Shown piece after piece: positions 8,077 to 15,495 of a stretch of DNA of 42,997 bases (its first letter is position 1; each line of letters starts with the position of its first letter). The notes below the pieces were generated by a model, which did no database searches, was not told where the DNA came from, and saw only the letters and a list, made by a program, of their open reading frames with translations. The translations under genes and the position numbers were made by a program. Origin of the DNA: Rhabdothermincola sp037478855 (GTDB lineage Bacteria; Actinomycetota; Acidimicrobiia; Acidimicrobiales; Acidimicrobilacustridaceae); NCBI GenBank assembly GCA_037478855.1, contig JBBFLY010000020.1, positions 1 through 42,997 of the forward strand, given 5' to 3'.

Positions 8077-8778
8077 TCAGACCAGCGGCCAGGGGTAGCG
8101 GCTCCCGGTCGGATCGGTGGGGAAGCGTCCGGCCTGCACCAGCGCGGCGGTTCGGGCGAGCAGCGCCTCCCGTTCCGCGGGGTCGAGCAACGCGGTGAGC
8201 GCCTCGGGGAGCCCGTCGTCGAGCAGTCGAGCCAGGTCGCTGATGATCGACGACGGCAACGGCTCGCCTCCGAACTCCCAGATCACCGTTCGCAGCTTCA
8301 GCTCCCGGTGGAATGACAGGCCGTTGTCGATGGCCCAGATCCTGCGGTTGCGGTCGATGAGACAGTGGCCGCTCTTGCGGTCGGTGTTGTTGGCCACCAG
8401 ATCGAAGGCGCAGATCGTACGGAGCTGGTCGTGGAGGCTCGGGTCCTCGTACATCGTGAAGTAGTGCTGCTCGAAGTCGGCGTCGATGAACAGCTGGAGC
8501 GAGCCCTCGCCGAGCGGTCCGTCGTCGATCTCGATCGTGAGGGGGACGATGCCCCAGCCGAGCGCCTCGGAGAGCTCGTACGCGGCAACCTCGCGTCGGT
8601 ACAGCCGGGGAGGGAAGTCCCACAGCGGCCGTTCCCCGCGGAGAGGCTTGTACACCGCCTCACAGGTCGTGCCGTCGAGACAGGCCAGAACGAGGAAGGT
8701 GGCGTTGCTCGACCAGGGCAGGCGTCCTCGCACCTCGATGGTTCCCCGCTCGAGGATCTCCCGCGGCTTCGGCGGCAT
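8077..8778 (-). CDS. SCO1664 family protein with kinase-like fold
   Basis: This 233-residue protein matches the SCO1664 family, which resembles phosphatidylinositol-kinase/HipA-like ATP-binding folds. The visible kinase-like residues are Lys44 in AVYKPLRGE, the segment FDLVANNTDRKSGH with Asn131 and Asp133, and the metal-site-like Asp151 in WAIDNGLSFH. The true substrate is unknown. The start at 8778 lies 5 nt after the DUF3090 stop, so the two are very likely co-transcribed. In mycobacteria and streptomycetes the same families (Rv2133c-Rv2135c, SCO1664 region) cluster near mycothiol and sulfur genes. That suggests, without proving, a small-molecule role. Confidence 0.82.
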   Translation of the reverse strand: MPPKPREILERGTIEVRGRLPWSSNATFLVLACLDGTTCEAVYKPLRGERPLWDFPPRLYRREVAAYELSEALGWGIVPLTIEIDDGPLGEGSLQLFIDADFEQHYFTMYEDPSLHDQLRTICAFDLVANNTDRKSGHCLIDRNRRIWAIDNGLSFHRELKLRTVIWEFGGEPLPSSIISDLARLLDDGLPEALTALLDPAEREALLARTAALVQAGRFPTDPTGSRYPWPLV

Positions 8779-8783
8779 GTCCG

Positions 8784-9296
8784 CTACCGGCTCGAGTGGC
8801 CGTTGCTGCGGGGGCAGACGTGCCCATCGGGATCCATCGGGCGACCGCAGATGGGACAGGGCGGTCGGCCGGCCCGCACCACCTCGACCGCCTTTCTGAT
8901 GAACCCGTTCACCTGGCTCCGGGTGAGGTGGAACCGGGCGATCGCCGGTGACTCCTCGGGGTCGTCCATGTCCTCGTCGGGGGGCGCGAGCTCCTCGGCC
9001 ACGATGAGCACCCGATCGGCGCTCTGCTCGTAGGCGACCGCCAACGAGCCGATCGTCCAGTGGGGGATCACGGGCTCGACCAGCTCGAGCAGCGACGGGT
9101 CGACCGGCTCTGCGGGTGGGAGATCGGCGAGGATCCCCGCGAGGTACTCGGCGAGGGCCGCGACCTGCTGCTTCTCGAGACGGAGGGTGACGACTCTGCC
9201 CTCCTCGACGGCTTGGAGGTAGAAGACCCGTCGCCCGGGTTCGCCGATGGCACCGGTCGTGAATCGGTCGGGGTGGAGGTCGTACAGGAAGCTCAT
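8784..9296 (-). CDS. DUF3090 family protein with C-terminal zinc-ribbon-like motif
   Basis: This 170-residue protein of the actinobacterial DUF3090 family begins SFLYDLHPDRFTTGAIG and has the repeated acidic segment APPDEDMDDPEESPAIARF. It ends in CPICGRPMDPDGHVCPRSNGH, whose cysteines and histidines could bind zinc. The function is unknown. The ATG at 9296 overlaps the stop of the phosphatase gene as ATGA, which implies translational coupling; longer frames upstream are not needed. It sits between a phosphatase and a kinase-fold protein in a conserved order, so it may be an adaptor or enzyme of the same pathway. Confidence 0.88.
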   Translation of the reverse strand: MSFLYDLHPDRFTTGAIGEPGRRVFYLQAVEEGRVVTLRLEKQQVAALAEYLAGILADLPPAEPVDPSLLELVEPVIPHWTIGSLAVAYEQSADRVLIVAEELAPPDEDMDDPEESPAIARFHLTRSQVNGFIRKAVEVVRAGRPPCPICGRPMDPDGHVCPRSNGHSSR

Positions 9297-9943
9297 GACC
9301 GCGTCAGCTGACCGAGGTCGTCGCCGGTGGAGTTCGCGCTGAGCAGTGCCGGCCCGTTGCTGCCGTACCAGATCGCCGTCACCGAGCACGGTGAGATGAC
9401 GATCCGTTGGAACAGGTCAAGGTGGGTACCGACCGCGTGCGCGACCGCAGCCTTGATCGGATCGGCGTGGGAGACGACGACGATCGTCGAACCGGCGTGC
9501 TCGGTGACCAGGCGCTGGATCGTCGTCACGACCCGGGTTTGCATCTCGACGAAGGATTCACCCTCGGGAAACCGGAACCCGCTCGGGTGGTGCTGGACGG
9601 TGCGCCACGCCGGGAGCCGTCGGAGCTCGGTCAGCTTCCGCCCGGTCCAGGCACCGAAGTCGCACTCGGTCAGCCCGCGCTCGACGCGCACGCGCAGCCC
9701 CAGCGCCCGGGCGATCGGGGCTGCGGTCTCACGGGTGCGCTCGAGCGGCGATGCGTACACCGCGGTGATGCCGCGAAGCGACGCGAGCCGTTCTGCCACC
9801 TTCTCGGCCTGCTCGCGCCCCTCCGGGGAGAGGTGCAGCCCCTTCGCCCGGCCGGGGAGCACCGCACCGGTCGTGGGTGTCATGCCGTGGCGGACGAACA
9901 GCACGATCGACGCGGGAGCGGCGGTCTTCTTCCTCGTGGCCAT
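9293..9943 (-). CDS. Histidine phosphatase (MSMEG_4193/Rv2135c-type phosphomutase-like)
   Basis: This 216-residue protein belongs to the histidine phosphatase superfamily. The nucleophile is His19 in VLFVRHGMT, the acid segment is ECDFGAWTG, and the second catalytic histidine is in VVVSHADPIKAAVAHA. Family members are called putative phosphomutases, but the substrate is not known. The ATG at 9943 follows a short leader; a TAGGTT hexamer ends 11 nt upstream. Its stop overlaps the DUF3090 start. It heads the four-gene cluster and is divergent from the uracil-DNA glycosylase across 59 bp. Confidence 0.88.
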   Translation of the reverse strand: MATRKKTAAPASIVLFVRHGMTPTTGAVLPGRAKGLHLSPEGREQAEKVAERLASLRGITAVYASPLERTRETAAPIARALGLRVRVERGLTECDFGAWTGRKLTELRRLPAWRTVQHHPSGFRFPEGESFVEMQTRVVTTIQRLVTEHAGSTIVVVSHADPIKAAVAHAVGTHLDLFQRIVISPCSVTAIWYGSNGPALLSANSTGDDLGQLTRS

Positions 9944-9989
9944 GAGTGGGGGACAACCTACCAACGGCCTCGCGCTTCGCCGCGGGTCG

Positions 9990-9995
9990 TAACCT
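9990..9995 (+). promoter_or_regulatory. -10-like hexamer of the uracil-DNA glycosylase gene
   Basis: TAACCT ends 7 nt before the GTG start and no ribosome-binding site intervenes. This matches the start-proximal hexamers of other genes here and suggests a leaderless transcript. Confidence 0.45.
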
Positions 9996-10002
9996 GAAGC
10001 GG

Positions 10003-10710
10003 GTGACGACCGGCGACTCACTCGAACGACTGCATGCCGAGGTGGTGCAGTGCCGCGCGTGCCCCCGACTGGTCGAGTTCCGGGAGCGCATCGGAGCGCA
10101 GAAGCGTGCCGCTTACCGCGACCAGCCCTACTGGGCACGCCCCGTGCCGGGCTTCGGCGACCCTGAGGCCCGGGTGCTCGTGGTCGGGTTGGCGCCGGCC
10201 GCCCACGGCGCCAATCGCACCGGCCGGATGTTCACCGGGGACCGCAGCGGTGACTGGCTCTACCGGGCGTTGTTCCGCGCCGGGTTCGCCAACCAGCCGA
10301 CGAGCGTCAGCCGCGACGACGGTCTGCGTCTGCTCGGCGCGTACGTGACCGCACCGGTGCGCTGCGCTCCACCGGCCAACAAGCCCACGCCCGAGGAGCG
10401 GGACCGCTGTGCGCCGTTCCTGCGCCGCGAGCTGTCGCTGCTGCAGCAGCTCCGGGTCTTCGTCGCGCTGGGTCAGTTCGCCTATCAGGTGCTGTGTCGC
10501 GAGCTCGCGGTCCGTCCGCGGCCATCGTTCGGGCACGGGGTGGAGGTTGTCGTCCGGGATGGACGCACGATCATCTGCTCCTACCACGTCAGCCAGCAGA
10601 ACACGTTCACCGGACGTCTCACCGAGGAGATGCTCGACACGGTCTTCGAACGGGCGGCGGTGCTGGCTGGAGGCACCGGTCAGGTAGATCGCTCGACCCA
10701 TCCCGGCTGA
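10003..10710 (+). CDS. udgB: Family 5 uracil-DNA glycosylase (UdgB)
   Basis: This 235-residue repair enzyme removes uracil, and in some relatives hypoxanthine or xanthine, from DNA. Motif 1 is GLAPAAHGANRTGRMFTGD, the family-5 form that lacks the polar catalytic residue of other UDGs. Motif 2 is HVSQQNTFTG. Four cysteines (Cys17, Cys20, Cys121, Cys136) are placed to hold the [4Fe-4S] cluster typical of families 4 and 5. The GTG at 10003 starts VTTGDSLERLHAEV; the longer frame from 9946 crosses the promoter. A G+C-rich genome with frequent cytosine deamination gives the enzyme an obvious role. Confidence 0.9.
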   Translation: MTTGDSLERLHAEVVQCRACPRLVEFRERIGAQKRAAYRDQPYWARPVPGFGDPEARVLVVGLAPAAHGANRTGRMFTGDRSGDWLYRALFRAGFANQPTSVSRDDGLRLLGAYVTAPVRCAPPANKPTPEERDRCAPFLRRELSLLQQLRVFVALGQFAYQVLCRELAVRPRPSFGHGVEVVVRDGRTIICSYHVSQQNTFTGRLTEEMLDTVFERAAVLAGGTGQVDRSTHPG

Positions 10711-10734
10711 GGCGTTCGGATCATTTCCGGAGGA

Positions 10735-10995
10735 ATGAGTCGCGCGACTCAGGTCGATCCCCGTGCGATCTGCGATGTCTGGAGCGTGCAGACCTCCACG
10801 GGGTTGTCCAATGGGAAGGCACCGGTCAGGGGGCCGCGCGGGCTGTGGCGGGCGCTCGCCACGGCGCTGGTGGGACCGGACCCCGTGCGGGCCGAGCCGG
10901 AGGAGACCGCCCACCTCGCGTACCTCGCCCGCATCCCTGCGGCACCGCCGAAGCTCGCGCTCCACTGCAGCGGCCGGGCGGGTCGGGCAAGGTGA
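10735..10995 (+). CDS. Possible small hypothetical protein (weak)
   Basis: The stretch 10711-11121 has no convincing gene. The best candidate is this 86-codon frame, whose middle reads like protein (GLWRALATALVGPDPVRAEPEETAHLAYLARI) with G/C-rich third codon positions. GGAGGA stands right against the ATG, too close to be an ideal ribosome-binding site, and the first codons overlap a 16-bp palindrome. Near 10990 another frame continues with VISLNEHRRLRRTA to a stop at 11036, so a frameshift is possible. No family is recognised. Confidence 0.3.
   Translation: MSRATQVDPRAICDVWSVQTSTGLSNGKAPVRGPRGLWRALATALVGPDPVRAEPEETAHLAYLARIPAAPPKLALHCSGRAGRAR
10736..10751. repeat. Perfect 16-bp palindrome downstream of udgB
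   Basis: TGAGTCGCGCGACTCA is fully self-complementary. It starts 25 nt after the udgB stop, just after a GGAGGA. It could be an operator or part of a terminator, but no U-run follows and no second copy was seen. Confidence 0.4.
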
Positions 10996-11121
10996 TCTCG
11001 CTCAACGAGCATCGTCGCCTCCGTCGCACGGCCTGAGCGTCGGAGCCGGATGGTGGACCGCCGGGCGTGGCGGCTACCGTGACCGCCGGTCTTCCCCCCG
11101 ACGCAAAGGACGTTGCACCGG

Positions 11122-11523
11122 ATGTTCCGACTCCGCCGGCGGCGGCACGCCCTCGTCGCCCTGACGTTGCTCATCGCCCTGACCTCGTGCGTTCGTCCGA
11201 GCAACACCCCCACCGCGTACGACGACGTGACCCGCGAGAACTTCCTTGAAGGTTGCACGGGTGTCTACGAGGTGGGCGGTACCACCAGCACGCTCGGTGT
11301 CGCCACGGACCAGCGGACCTGTGAGTGCGCCTACGACTGGATCTCGCAGAACGTGCCGTTCGATCAGTTCGAGGAGCTCAACACCAACGCCAGCAAGGAC
11401 GCTGCGGCGGCCGACGTCCTGCCCCCCGAGATCGCTGACGGCCTCCGGCAGGCGTGCCCTGGGTGGGGGGTGACGAGTCCCTCGACCGCCGGGGTTGGTC
11501 CCACCACCTCGGCACCCCGGTAG
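11122..11523 (+). CDS. Small secreted lipoprotein of unknown function
   Basis: This 133-residue precursor has an arginine-rich N-terminus (FRLRRRRHA), a hydrophobic core and the lipobox LTSC with Cys23, so it should be lipid-anchored on the outer face of the membrane. The mature part has cysteines in EGCTGVYE, TCECAYDW and QACPGW that could form disulfides. The segment CECAYDWISQNVPFDQFEELN looks like a small conserved helical domain I cannot name. The tail is rich in Ser, Thr, Pro and Gly. AAAGGA lies 11 nt before the ATG at 11122; a TTG at 11113 is the alternative. It ends 17 nt from the convergent FrhB-like gene. Confidence 0.7.
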   Translation: MFRLRRRRHALVALTLLIALTSCVRPSNTPTAYDDVTRENFLEGCTGVYEVGGTTSTLGVATDQRTCECAYDWISQNVPFDQFEELNTNASKDAAAADVLPPEIADGLRQACPGWGVTSPSTAGVGPTTSAPR

Positions 11524-11540
11524 GCCAGGCGAGCGCGCGC

Positions 11541-12734
11541 TCAGGCGGTCGCTGAGCTCTTCTTCTTTGGGGCCGGCAGACCGACCCGCACCGCCGGATC
11601 GGCCCAGCTCGGCCAGCGCTCCCGGCTCTTCATCGCGAGCTTGCGCATCAGCGCGATCGCACCGGGATCGTCGTCACCGGGCCGGGCCTCGATGGAGCCG
11701 TCGGCGATCATCCGGGTGATGATCTCGCGTCCGAGCTCGGTGCGCACGATCGTCAGCGTCCAGTCGTTGTGCTCCCCGATGCCACCACAGGAGATGTCGG
11801 CGTGCTCAGCGGCGAAGTCCGGGCAGTGCGTGCACCCCTCACGGGTCCAGGCGTGGCACTCCTTCAGGTTGATCTCGTGGTAGGCGCCGTTGCGCATCCA
11901 GATCTGGAAGACGCCCTTGATGTTCATCTTGACGATGTCGTGCTTGTCGAGCCCGTACTTGGCTCGGAACAGCTCCTCGAAGATGGCGTCGTCGAACGTC
12001 TTGGAGCACAGCAGCCCGATGTTGAACACGATGGGCTTGCTGATCTTGCCCACCTTGCGGTGCCACATGACCGGCGGGACCGACGACTGACAGCTCATGC
12101 CCACCAGTGCGAGCTTGGTGAGCCCCCGCTCGAGCGCCTGGTCGATGGCCAGGGTGTTGGCCGAGTACGTGTACCGGCTCCCCGCCGAGGCCAGCACCTC
12201 CTCCCGGTTGGTGGCCACCCCGGGGATGGCCTTCCAGTCGCCGGCCTCGCCGTCGAGGAACGAGGTGAGCGCACCTTCGATGTAGCCCTCCTCCATGGCC
12301 CAGATGAGGATGGCCGAGACCAGGCCGCCGTCCTGGCCCATGCGGTGGACCATCTCGTCGCTGGCCCGGGTGAGGAGGATGTCGGAGTAGATCCCGGCCA
12401 CGTCGTCGGCGCCGCGGTCGTGTCCGAAGAGGTGCTCGTTCGCCTCGGACTCCCAGGAGCGGAAGCGCGGACAGGCCCGGGTGCAGGTAGTGCATCCCTT
12501 CTGTCCGTGGACGCAGTCGCCGGGCCCAAGCTCGTCCTCGAGGTGGAACGGTCGATACCCGCCCTGCTCGTGGTCGTAGCCGATCACGTCGTGCGGACAG
12601 GAGATCACGCAACCCGCGCAGCCGGTGCACAGCCCGGTGGTGATGACCTCGTCGTAGAGCTCCTTCCATTGGAAGGACCAGCGCTCCTTCTTCACCGGTG
12701 CGGTCGTGGCGGCCGCAGGCTCCGTCGTGGTCAT
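11541..12734 (-). CDS. FrhB-like coenzyme F420 hydrogenase/dehydrogenase beta-subunit family protein
   Basis: This 397-residue iron-sulfur flavoprotein resembles the F420-binding beta subunits FrhB/FdhB. The N-terminus has a ferredoxin-type motif GLCTGCAGCVISCPHD and a second cysteine set GCTTCTRACPR. FrhB N- and C-domains follow, with QDGGLVSAIL, GMSCQSSVPPV and the cysteine-rich CHAWTREGCTHCPDFAAEHADISCGG near 320-345. Relatives pass electrons between F420 and a partner protein through FAD and clusters; no partner subunit is adjacent. The ATG at 12734 lies 8 nt after a TAGCCT hexamer. The frame stays open to 12872, but that part overlaps the divergent transporter and is not homologous. It is divergent from the CDF gene. 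Confidence 0.82.
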   Translation of the reverse strand: MTTTEPAAATTAPVKKERWSFQWKELYDEVITTGLCTGCAGCVISCPHDVIGYDHEQGGYRPFHLEDELGPGDCVHGQKGCTTCTRACPRFRSWESEANEHLFGHDRGADDVAGIYSDILLTRASDEMVHRMGQDGGLVSAILIWAMEEGYIEGALTSFLDGEAGDWKAIPGVATNREEVLASAGSRYTYSANTLAIDQALERGLTKLALVGMSCQSSVPPVMWHRKVGKISKPIVFNIGLLCSKTFDDAIFEELFRAKYGLDKHDIVKMNIKGVFQIWMRNGAYHEINLKECHAWTREGCTHCPDFAAEHADISCGGIGEHNDWTLTIVRTELGREIITRMIADGSIEARPGDDDPGAIALMRKLAMKSRERWPSWADPAVRVGLPAPKKKSSATA

Positions 12735-12742
12735 GGCATCGG

Positions 12743-12748
12743 AGGCTA
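12743..12748 (-). promoter_or_regulatory. -10-like hexamer of the FrhB-like gene
   Basis: On the minus strand TAGCCT ends 8 nt before the ATG at 12734. There is no good ribosome-binding site, so a leaderless or very short leader transcript is likely. Confidence 0.4.
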
Positions 12749-12792
12749 GCGAACGGGCCGTTCGGCGACGCGATCGGAGCGGATGTGCTGGG

Positions 12793-13761
12793 ATGTCGAC
12801 CATGCCCGTCCGCAGATCGCTCACGCCCTTCGCGTGGCTCTCGATCGCGGCCGCGCTGGTCACGATGGGCATGAAGGCGGCGGCCTACCTCCTCACCGGA
12901 TCGGTGGGCCTGTTGTCGGATGCGGTGGAGTCATCGGTCAACCTGGTGGCCGCGCTGGTCGCGCTGGTCGCCCTGCGGGTCGCGGCCCGACCTCCAGACG
13001 AAGAGCACGCCTACGGCCACGCCAAGGCGGAGTACTTCTCGGCGGCCATCGAGGGAGCCATGATCCTGGTGGCCGCGGGGTCGATCGTCTACGCGGCGAT
13101 CGACCGGCTCCTGCACCCGGTGCAGCTCGAGCAGCTGGGGATCGGCCTGGTGGTGTCGGTGGTGGCGGCGTTCGTGAACCTGGCGGTCGCCCTGGTGCTG
13201 CTGCGCGTCGGGACGCGCCACCGCTCGATCACCCTGGAGGCCGACGGCAGACATCTCCTGACCGACGTGTGGACCTCCGCCGGCGTCGTGGTGGCGGTCG
13301 GTGCCGTCGCGATGACCGGGTGGGAGCTGCTCGATCCGATCATCGCCATCGCGGTGGCGACGAACATCGTCGTCGCGGGTTGGGCGCTCGTGCGGCGCTC
13401 GGCGTTGGGGTTGATGGACGTCGCGGTGCCCGCAGAGCAGCGTGCGGCGATCGAGAGGGTGCTCGCCTCGCATTCGGGTCCGTCAGTGCAGTTCCACGCG
13501 CTGCGGACCCGCCAGGCCGGCCCACGCTCGTTCGTGTCGTTCCATCTGCTGGTCCCCCGGTCCTGGACCGTGCAGGAGGCGCACGACCTCGCTGAGCGGG
13601 TCGAGGCGGATCTCCACGCGGTGATCCCGGGGCTGACGGTAGAGGTGCACATCGAACCGCTCGAGGACCCCCGCTCCTTCGCCGACGAGGACCTGGACCG
13701 GCTGCCCGTGCCACCCTCTGCCCGGCCCGGAGCTGACACCCCGTCATCGACTCGCCACTGA
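12793..13761 (+). CDS. Cation diffusion facilitator family transporter
   Basis: This 322-residue metal/proton antiporter has about six membrane helices in the first 215 residues and a cytosolic C-terminal domain (about 225-305). Helix 5 has the expected HxxxD site in GRHLLTDVW. Helix 2 has SDAVESSVN, so the site aligned with the classical DxxxD is ExxxN. With the HAYGHAKAEYFSAAIEG loop this fits a CDF subgroup whose preferred metal I cannot tell. ATG at 12793 is used; 12802 is a close alternative and neither has a strong ribosome-binding site. The stop is followed at once by the palindromic operator of the acyl-CoA dehydrogenase gene. Confidence 0.85.
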   Translation: MSTMPVRRSLTPFAWLSIAAALVTMGMKAAAYLLTGSVGLLSDAVESSVNLVAALVALVALRVAARPPDEEHAYGHAKAEYFSAAIEGAMILVAAGSIVYAAIDRLLHPVQLEQLGIGLVVSVVAAFVNLAVALVLLRVGTRHRSITLEADGRHLLTDVWTSAGVVVAVGAVAMTGWELLDPIIAIAVATNIVVAGWALVRRSALGLMDVAVPAEQRAAIERVLASHSGPSVQFHALRTRQAGPRSFVSFHLLVPRSWTVQEAHDLAERVEADLHAVIPGLTVEVHIEPLEDPRSFADEDLDRLPVPPSARPGADTPSSTRH

Positions 13762-13779
13762 CTTGACCGGGGAGTCAAG
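13762..13779. promoter_or_regulatory. Palindromic operator (copy 1) before the acyl-CoA dehydrogenase gene
   Basis: CTTGACCGGGGAGTCAAG has 6-bp inverted arms (CTTGAC/GTCAAG) around 6 bp. It overlaps the CAAGAT -10-like hexamer (13776-13781) that ends 6 nt before the start codon, so a bound repressor would block the promoter. A second copy with the same arms and spacing lies at 41753-41770. The form suits a TetR-type regulator, but no such regulator gene is in the window. Confidence 0.6.
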
Positions 13780-13787
13780 ATACGGGC

Positions 13788-15032
13788 ATGGACCTGACCT
13801 ACCCGCCCGAAGCCGAAGCCTTCCGCAAGGAGATCCGAGCCTGGTTGGAGGAGAACCTGCCCGAGGGCTGGTTCGAACCGGGCTTCGAGATGTCGCCCGA
13901 GGAGAAGGTCGAGTTCCAGAAGGAGTGGACCAAGAAGCTCTACGAGGGCGGTTGGATCTGCGCGAGCTGGCCGAAGGAGTACGGCGGCAAGGGGCTCTCC
14001 ACGATGGAGGCCGTGGTGCTCGCGGAAGAGTTCCACCGGGCGAACGCGCCCATGCGAGCGGACTTCTTCGGTGACACCCTGGTCGGGCCGACGATCCTGC
14101 AGTGGGGCACGGAGGAACAGAAGAAGGAGTTCCTCCCCAAGATCCTCAAGGGGGAGATCGCCTGGTGCCAGGGCTTCAGCGAGCCCGACGCCGGGTCGGA
14201 TCTGGCGTCGCTCAAGACCACCGCTGAGCTTGACGGCGACGAGTGGGTGATCAACGGCCAGAAGATCTGGACCACCCAGGGCTTCGTTGCCGACTACATC
14301 TTCGTGCTCTGTCGCACCGACAAGGAGGCCCCCAAGCACAAGGGGATCTCCTACCTGCTCTGCCCCATGAAGCAGGAGGGCATCGAGGTGCGGCCGATCG
14401 AGCAGATCGACGGTTCCGCCGAGTTCTGCGAGGTGTTCTTCACCAACGCGCGCTGCCCCAAGGAGAACGTCGTCGGTGGTGTGAACAACGGGTGGAACGT
14501 CGCCATGACCACCCTGGGCTTCGAGCGCGGCACGTCGGCCACGACGGGCTACCGGCGCTTCGAGAAGGAGCTCGAGGGGATCATCGAGAAGGCCCGCCAG
14601 AACGGGAAGAACAAGGACCCGCTGATCCGGCAGGAGTTGGCCAAGGCGTGGTCGAAGGTGCAGATCATGCGCATCAACGGCCTTCGGACCCTGACCGCCG
14701 TCCTGCACGACCGCAAGGACTTCGGTGTGGCCGCCCTCGGCGCCACCAACAAGATGTTCTGGAGCGAGTACCACCAGGAGGTGATGAACCTCGCGATCAA
14801 CATCCTCGGGCCGGAGGGTCAGATCCTCACCGGTGACCCCAGCAAGGAGGAGGCGGTGCCCGGCTACGGAGCCCGGCGGACCAGCGCCCGCTACCCCGCC
14901 TCGGTGCTGCAGTCTTCGTTCTTCTTCAGCCGGTCCGAGACGATCTGGGGTGGTACGAGCCAGATCCAGCGCAACATCGTCGGCGAGCGGGTGCTTGGGC
15001 TCCCGAAGGAGCCCAAGGTCGTTCCCGCCTGA
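13788..15032 (+). CDS. Acyl-CoA dehydrogenase
   Basis: This is a 414-residue FAD-dependent acyl-CoA dehydrogenase, which would make a 2,3-enoyl-CoA and pass electrons to ETF. The N-terminal helical domain is followed by the flavin-contacting segment CQGFSEPDAGSDLASLKT (about 125-142) and INGQKIWTT. The C-terminal helical domain ends in WGGTSQIQRNIVGERVLGLP, the usual FAD/dimer motif. The insert APKHKGISYLLCPM and overall length suit the FadE-like group rather than short-chain enzymes; the chain length is unknown. The ATG at 13788 has no ribosome-binding site and lies 6 nt after CAAGAT, so the mRNA is probably leaderless. Confidence 0.92.
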   Translation: MDLTYPPEAEAFRKEIRAWLEENLPEGWFEPGFEMSPEEKVEFQKEWTKKLYEGGWICASWPKEYGGKGLSTMEAVVLAEEFHRANAPMRADFFGDTLVGPTILQWGTEEQKKEFLPKILKGEIAWCQGFSEPDAGSDLASLKTTAELDGDEWVINGQKIWTTQGFVADYIFVLCRTDKEAPKHKGISYLLCPMKQEGIEVRPIEQIDGSAEFCEVFFTNARCPKENVVGGVNNGWNVAMTTLGFERGTSATTGYRRFEKELEGIIEKARQNGKNKDPLIRQELAKAWSKVQIMRINGLRTLTAVLHDRKDFGVAALGATNKMFWSEYHQEVMNLAINILGPEGQILTGDPSKEEAVPGYGARRTSARYPASVLQSSFFFSRSETIWGGTSQIQRNIVGERVLGLPKEPKVVPA

Positions 15033-15040
15033 GTCCTCGG

Positions 15041-15463
15041 GTGGACGAGGAGGCGGCGCGAGCGCTCGTCGAGCGGGCGCGCGTCGCCCGGTTGGGGACG
15101 CTGACGGCCACAGGCCGCGTTGAGCTGGTGCCCATCACCTTCGCGTTCGTCGAGGAGCGGATCGTGACCGCGGTCGACCACAAGCCGAAGACGACCGTGA
15201 ACCTGAAGCGGCTCGACAACGTGCGCGCCAACCCGGAGGTTGGCGTGCTGTTCGACCACTACGACGACCGTGACTGGACCGCGCTGTGGTGGGTGCGCGT
15301 CCGTGGCTTGGCGCACGTGCTCGAGCCTGAGGAGGATCCGCAGCTGCATGCCCGGCTCGTCGACGCGCTCGTCGACCGCTATGCGCAGTACCGCGAACGT
15401 CGTCCGGAAGGTCCGGCCATCGTGATCGAGCCGGTGCGATGGCAGTGGTGGTCAGCTCGTTGA
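15041..15463 (+). CDS. Split-barrel F420/FMN-dependent oxidoreductase (TIGR03668, Rv0121c-like)
   Basis: This is a 140-residue split-barrel protein of the pyridoxamine-phosphate-oxidase-like superfamily. The strands ARLGTLTATGRVELVPITFAF and TAVDHKPKTTVNLKRLDNVRANPEVGVLFDHY match the actinobacterial TIGR03668 family, thought to bind F420. RWQWWSA closes the chain. The substrate is unknown. The GTG at 15041 lies 8 nt after the acyl-CoA dehydrogenase stop, so the two are probably co-transcribed. With the FrhB-like protein nearby it implies an F420-using host. Confidence 0.82.
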   Translation: MDEEAARALVERARVARLGTLTATGRVELVPITFAFVEERIVTAVDHKPKTTVNLKRLDNVRANPEVGVLFDHYDDRDWTALWWVRVRGLAHVLEPEEDPQLHARLVDALVDRYAQYRERRPEGPAIVIEPVRWQWWSAR

Positions 15464-15495
15464 CGCCGGCCGCCTGAACGGGCGGGGGGTCGCCG

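Noticed and set aside
10749..11258. 169-codon minus-strand frame
   Set aside because: It overlaps the lipoprotein gene, is very arginine-rich and has no family motifs. It is a shadow of G+C-rich DNA.
11531..11542. GAGCGCGCGCTC palindrome between lipoprotein and FrhB-like genes
   Set aside because: It is only 12 bp with no room for a good loop, and such strings are common in G+C-rich DNA. It is too weak for a terminator.
15464..15495. CCGCC/GGCGG inverted repeat between convergent genes
   Set aside because: The stem is 5 bp in very G/C-rich sequence, too weak to call a terminator.
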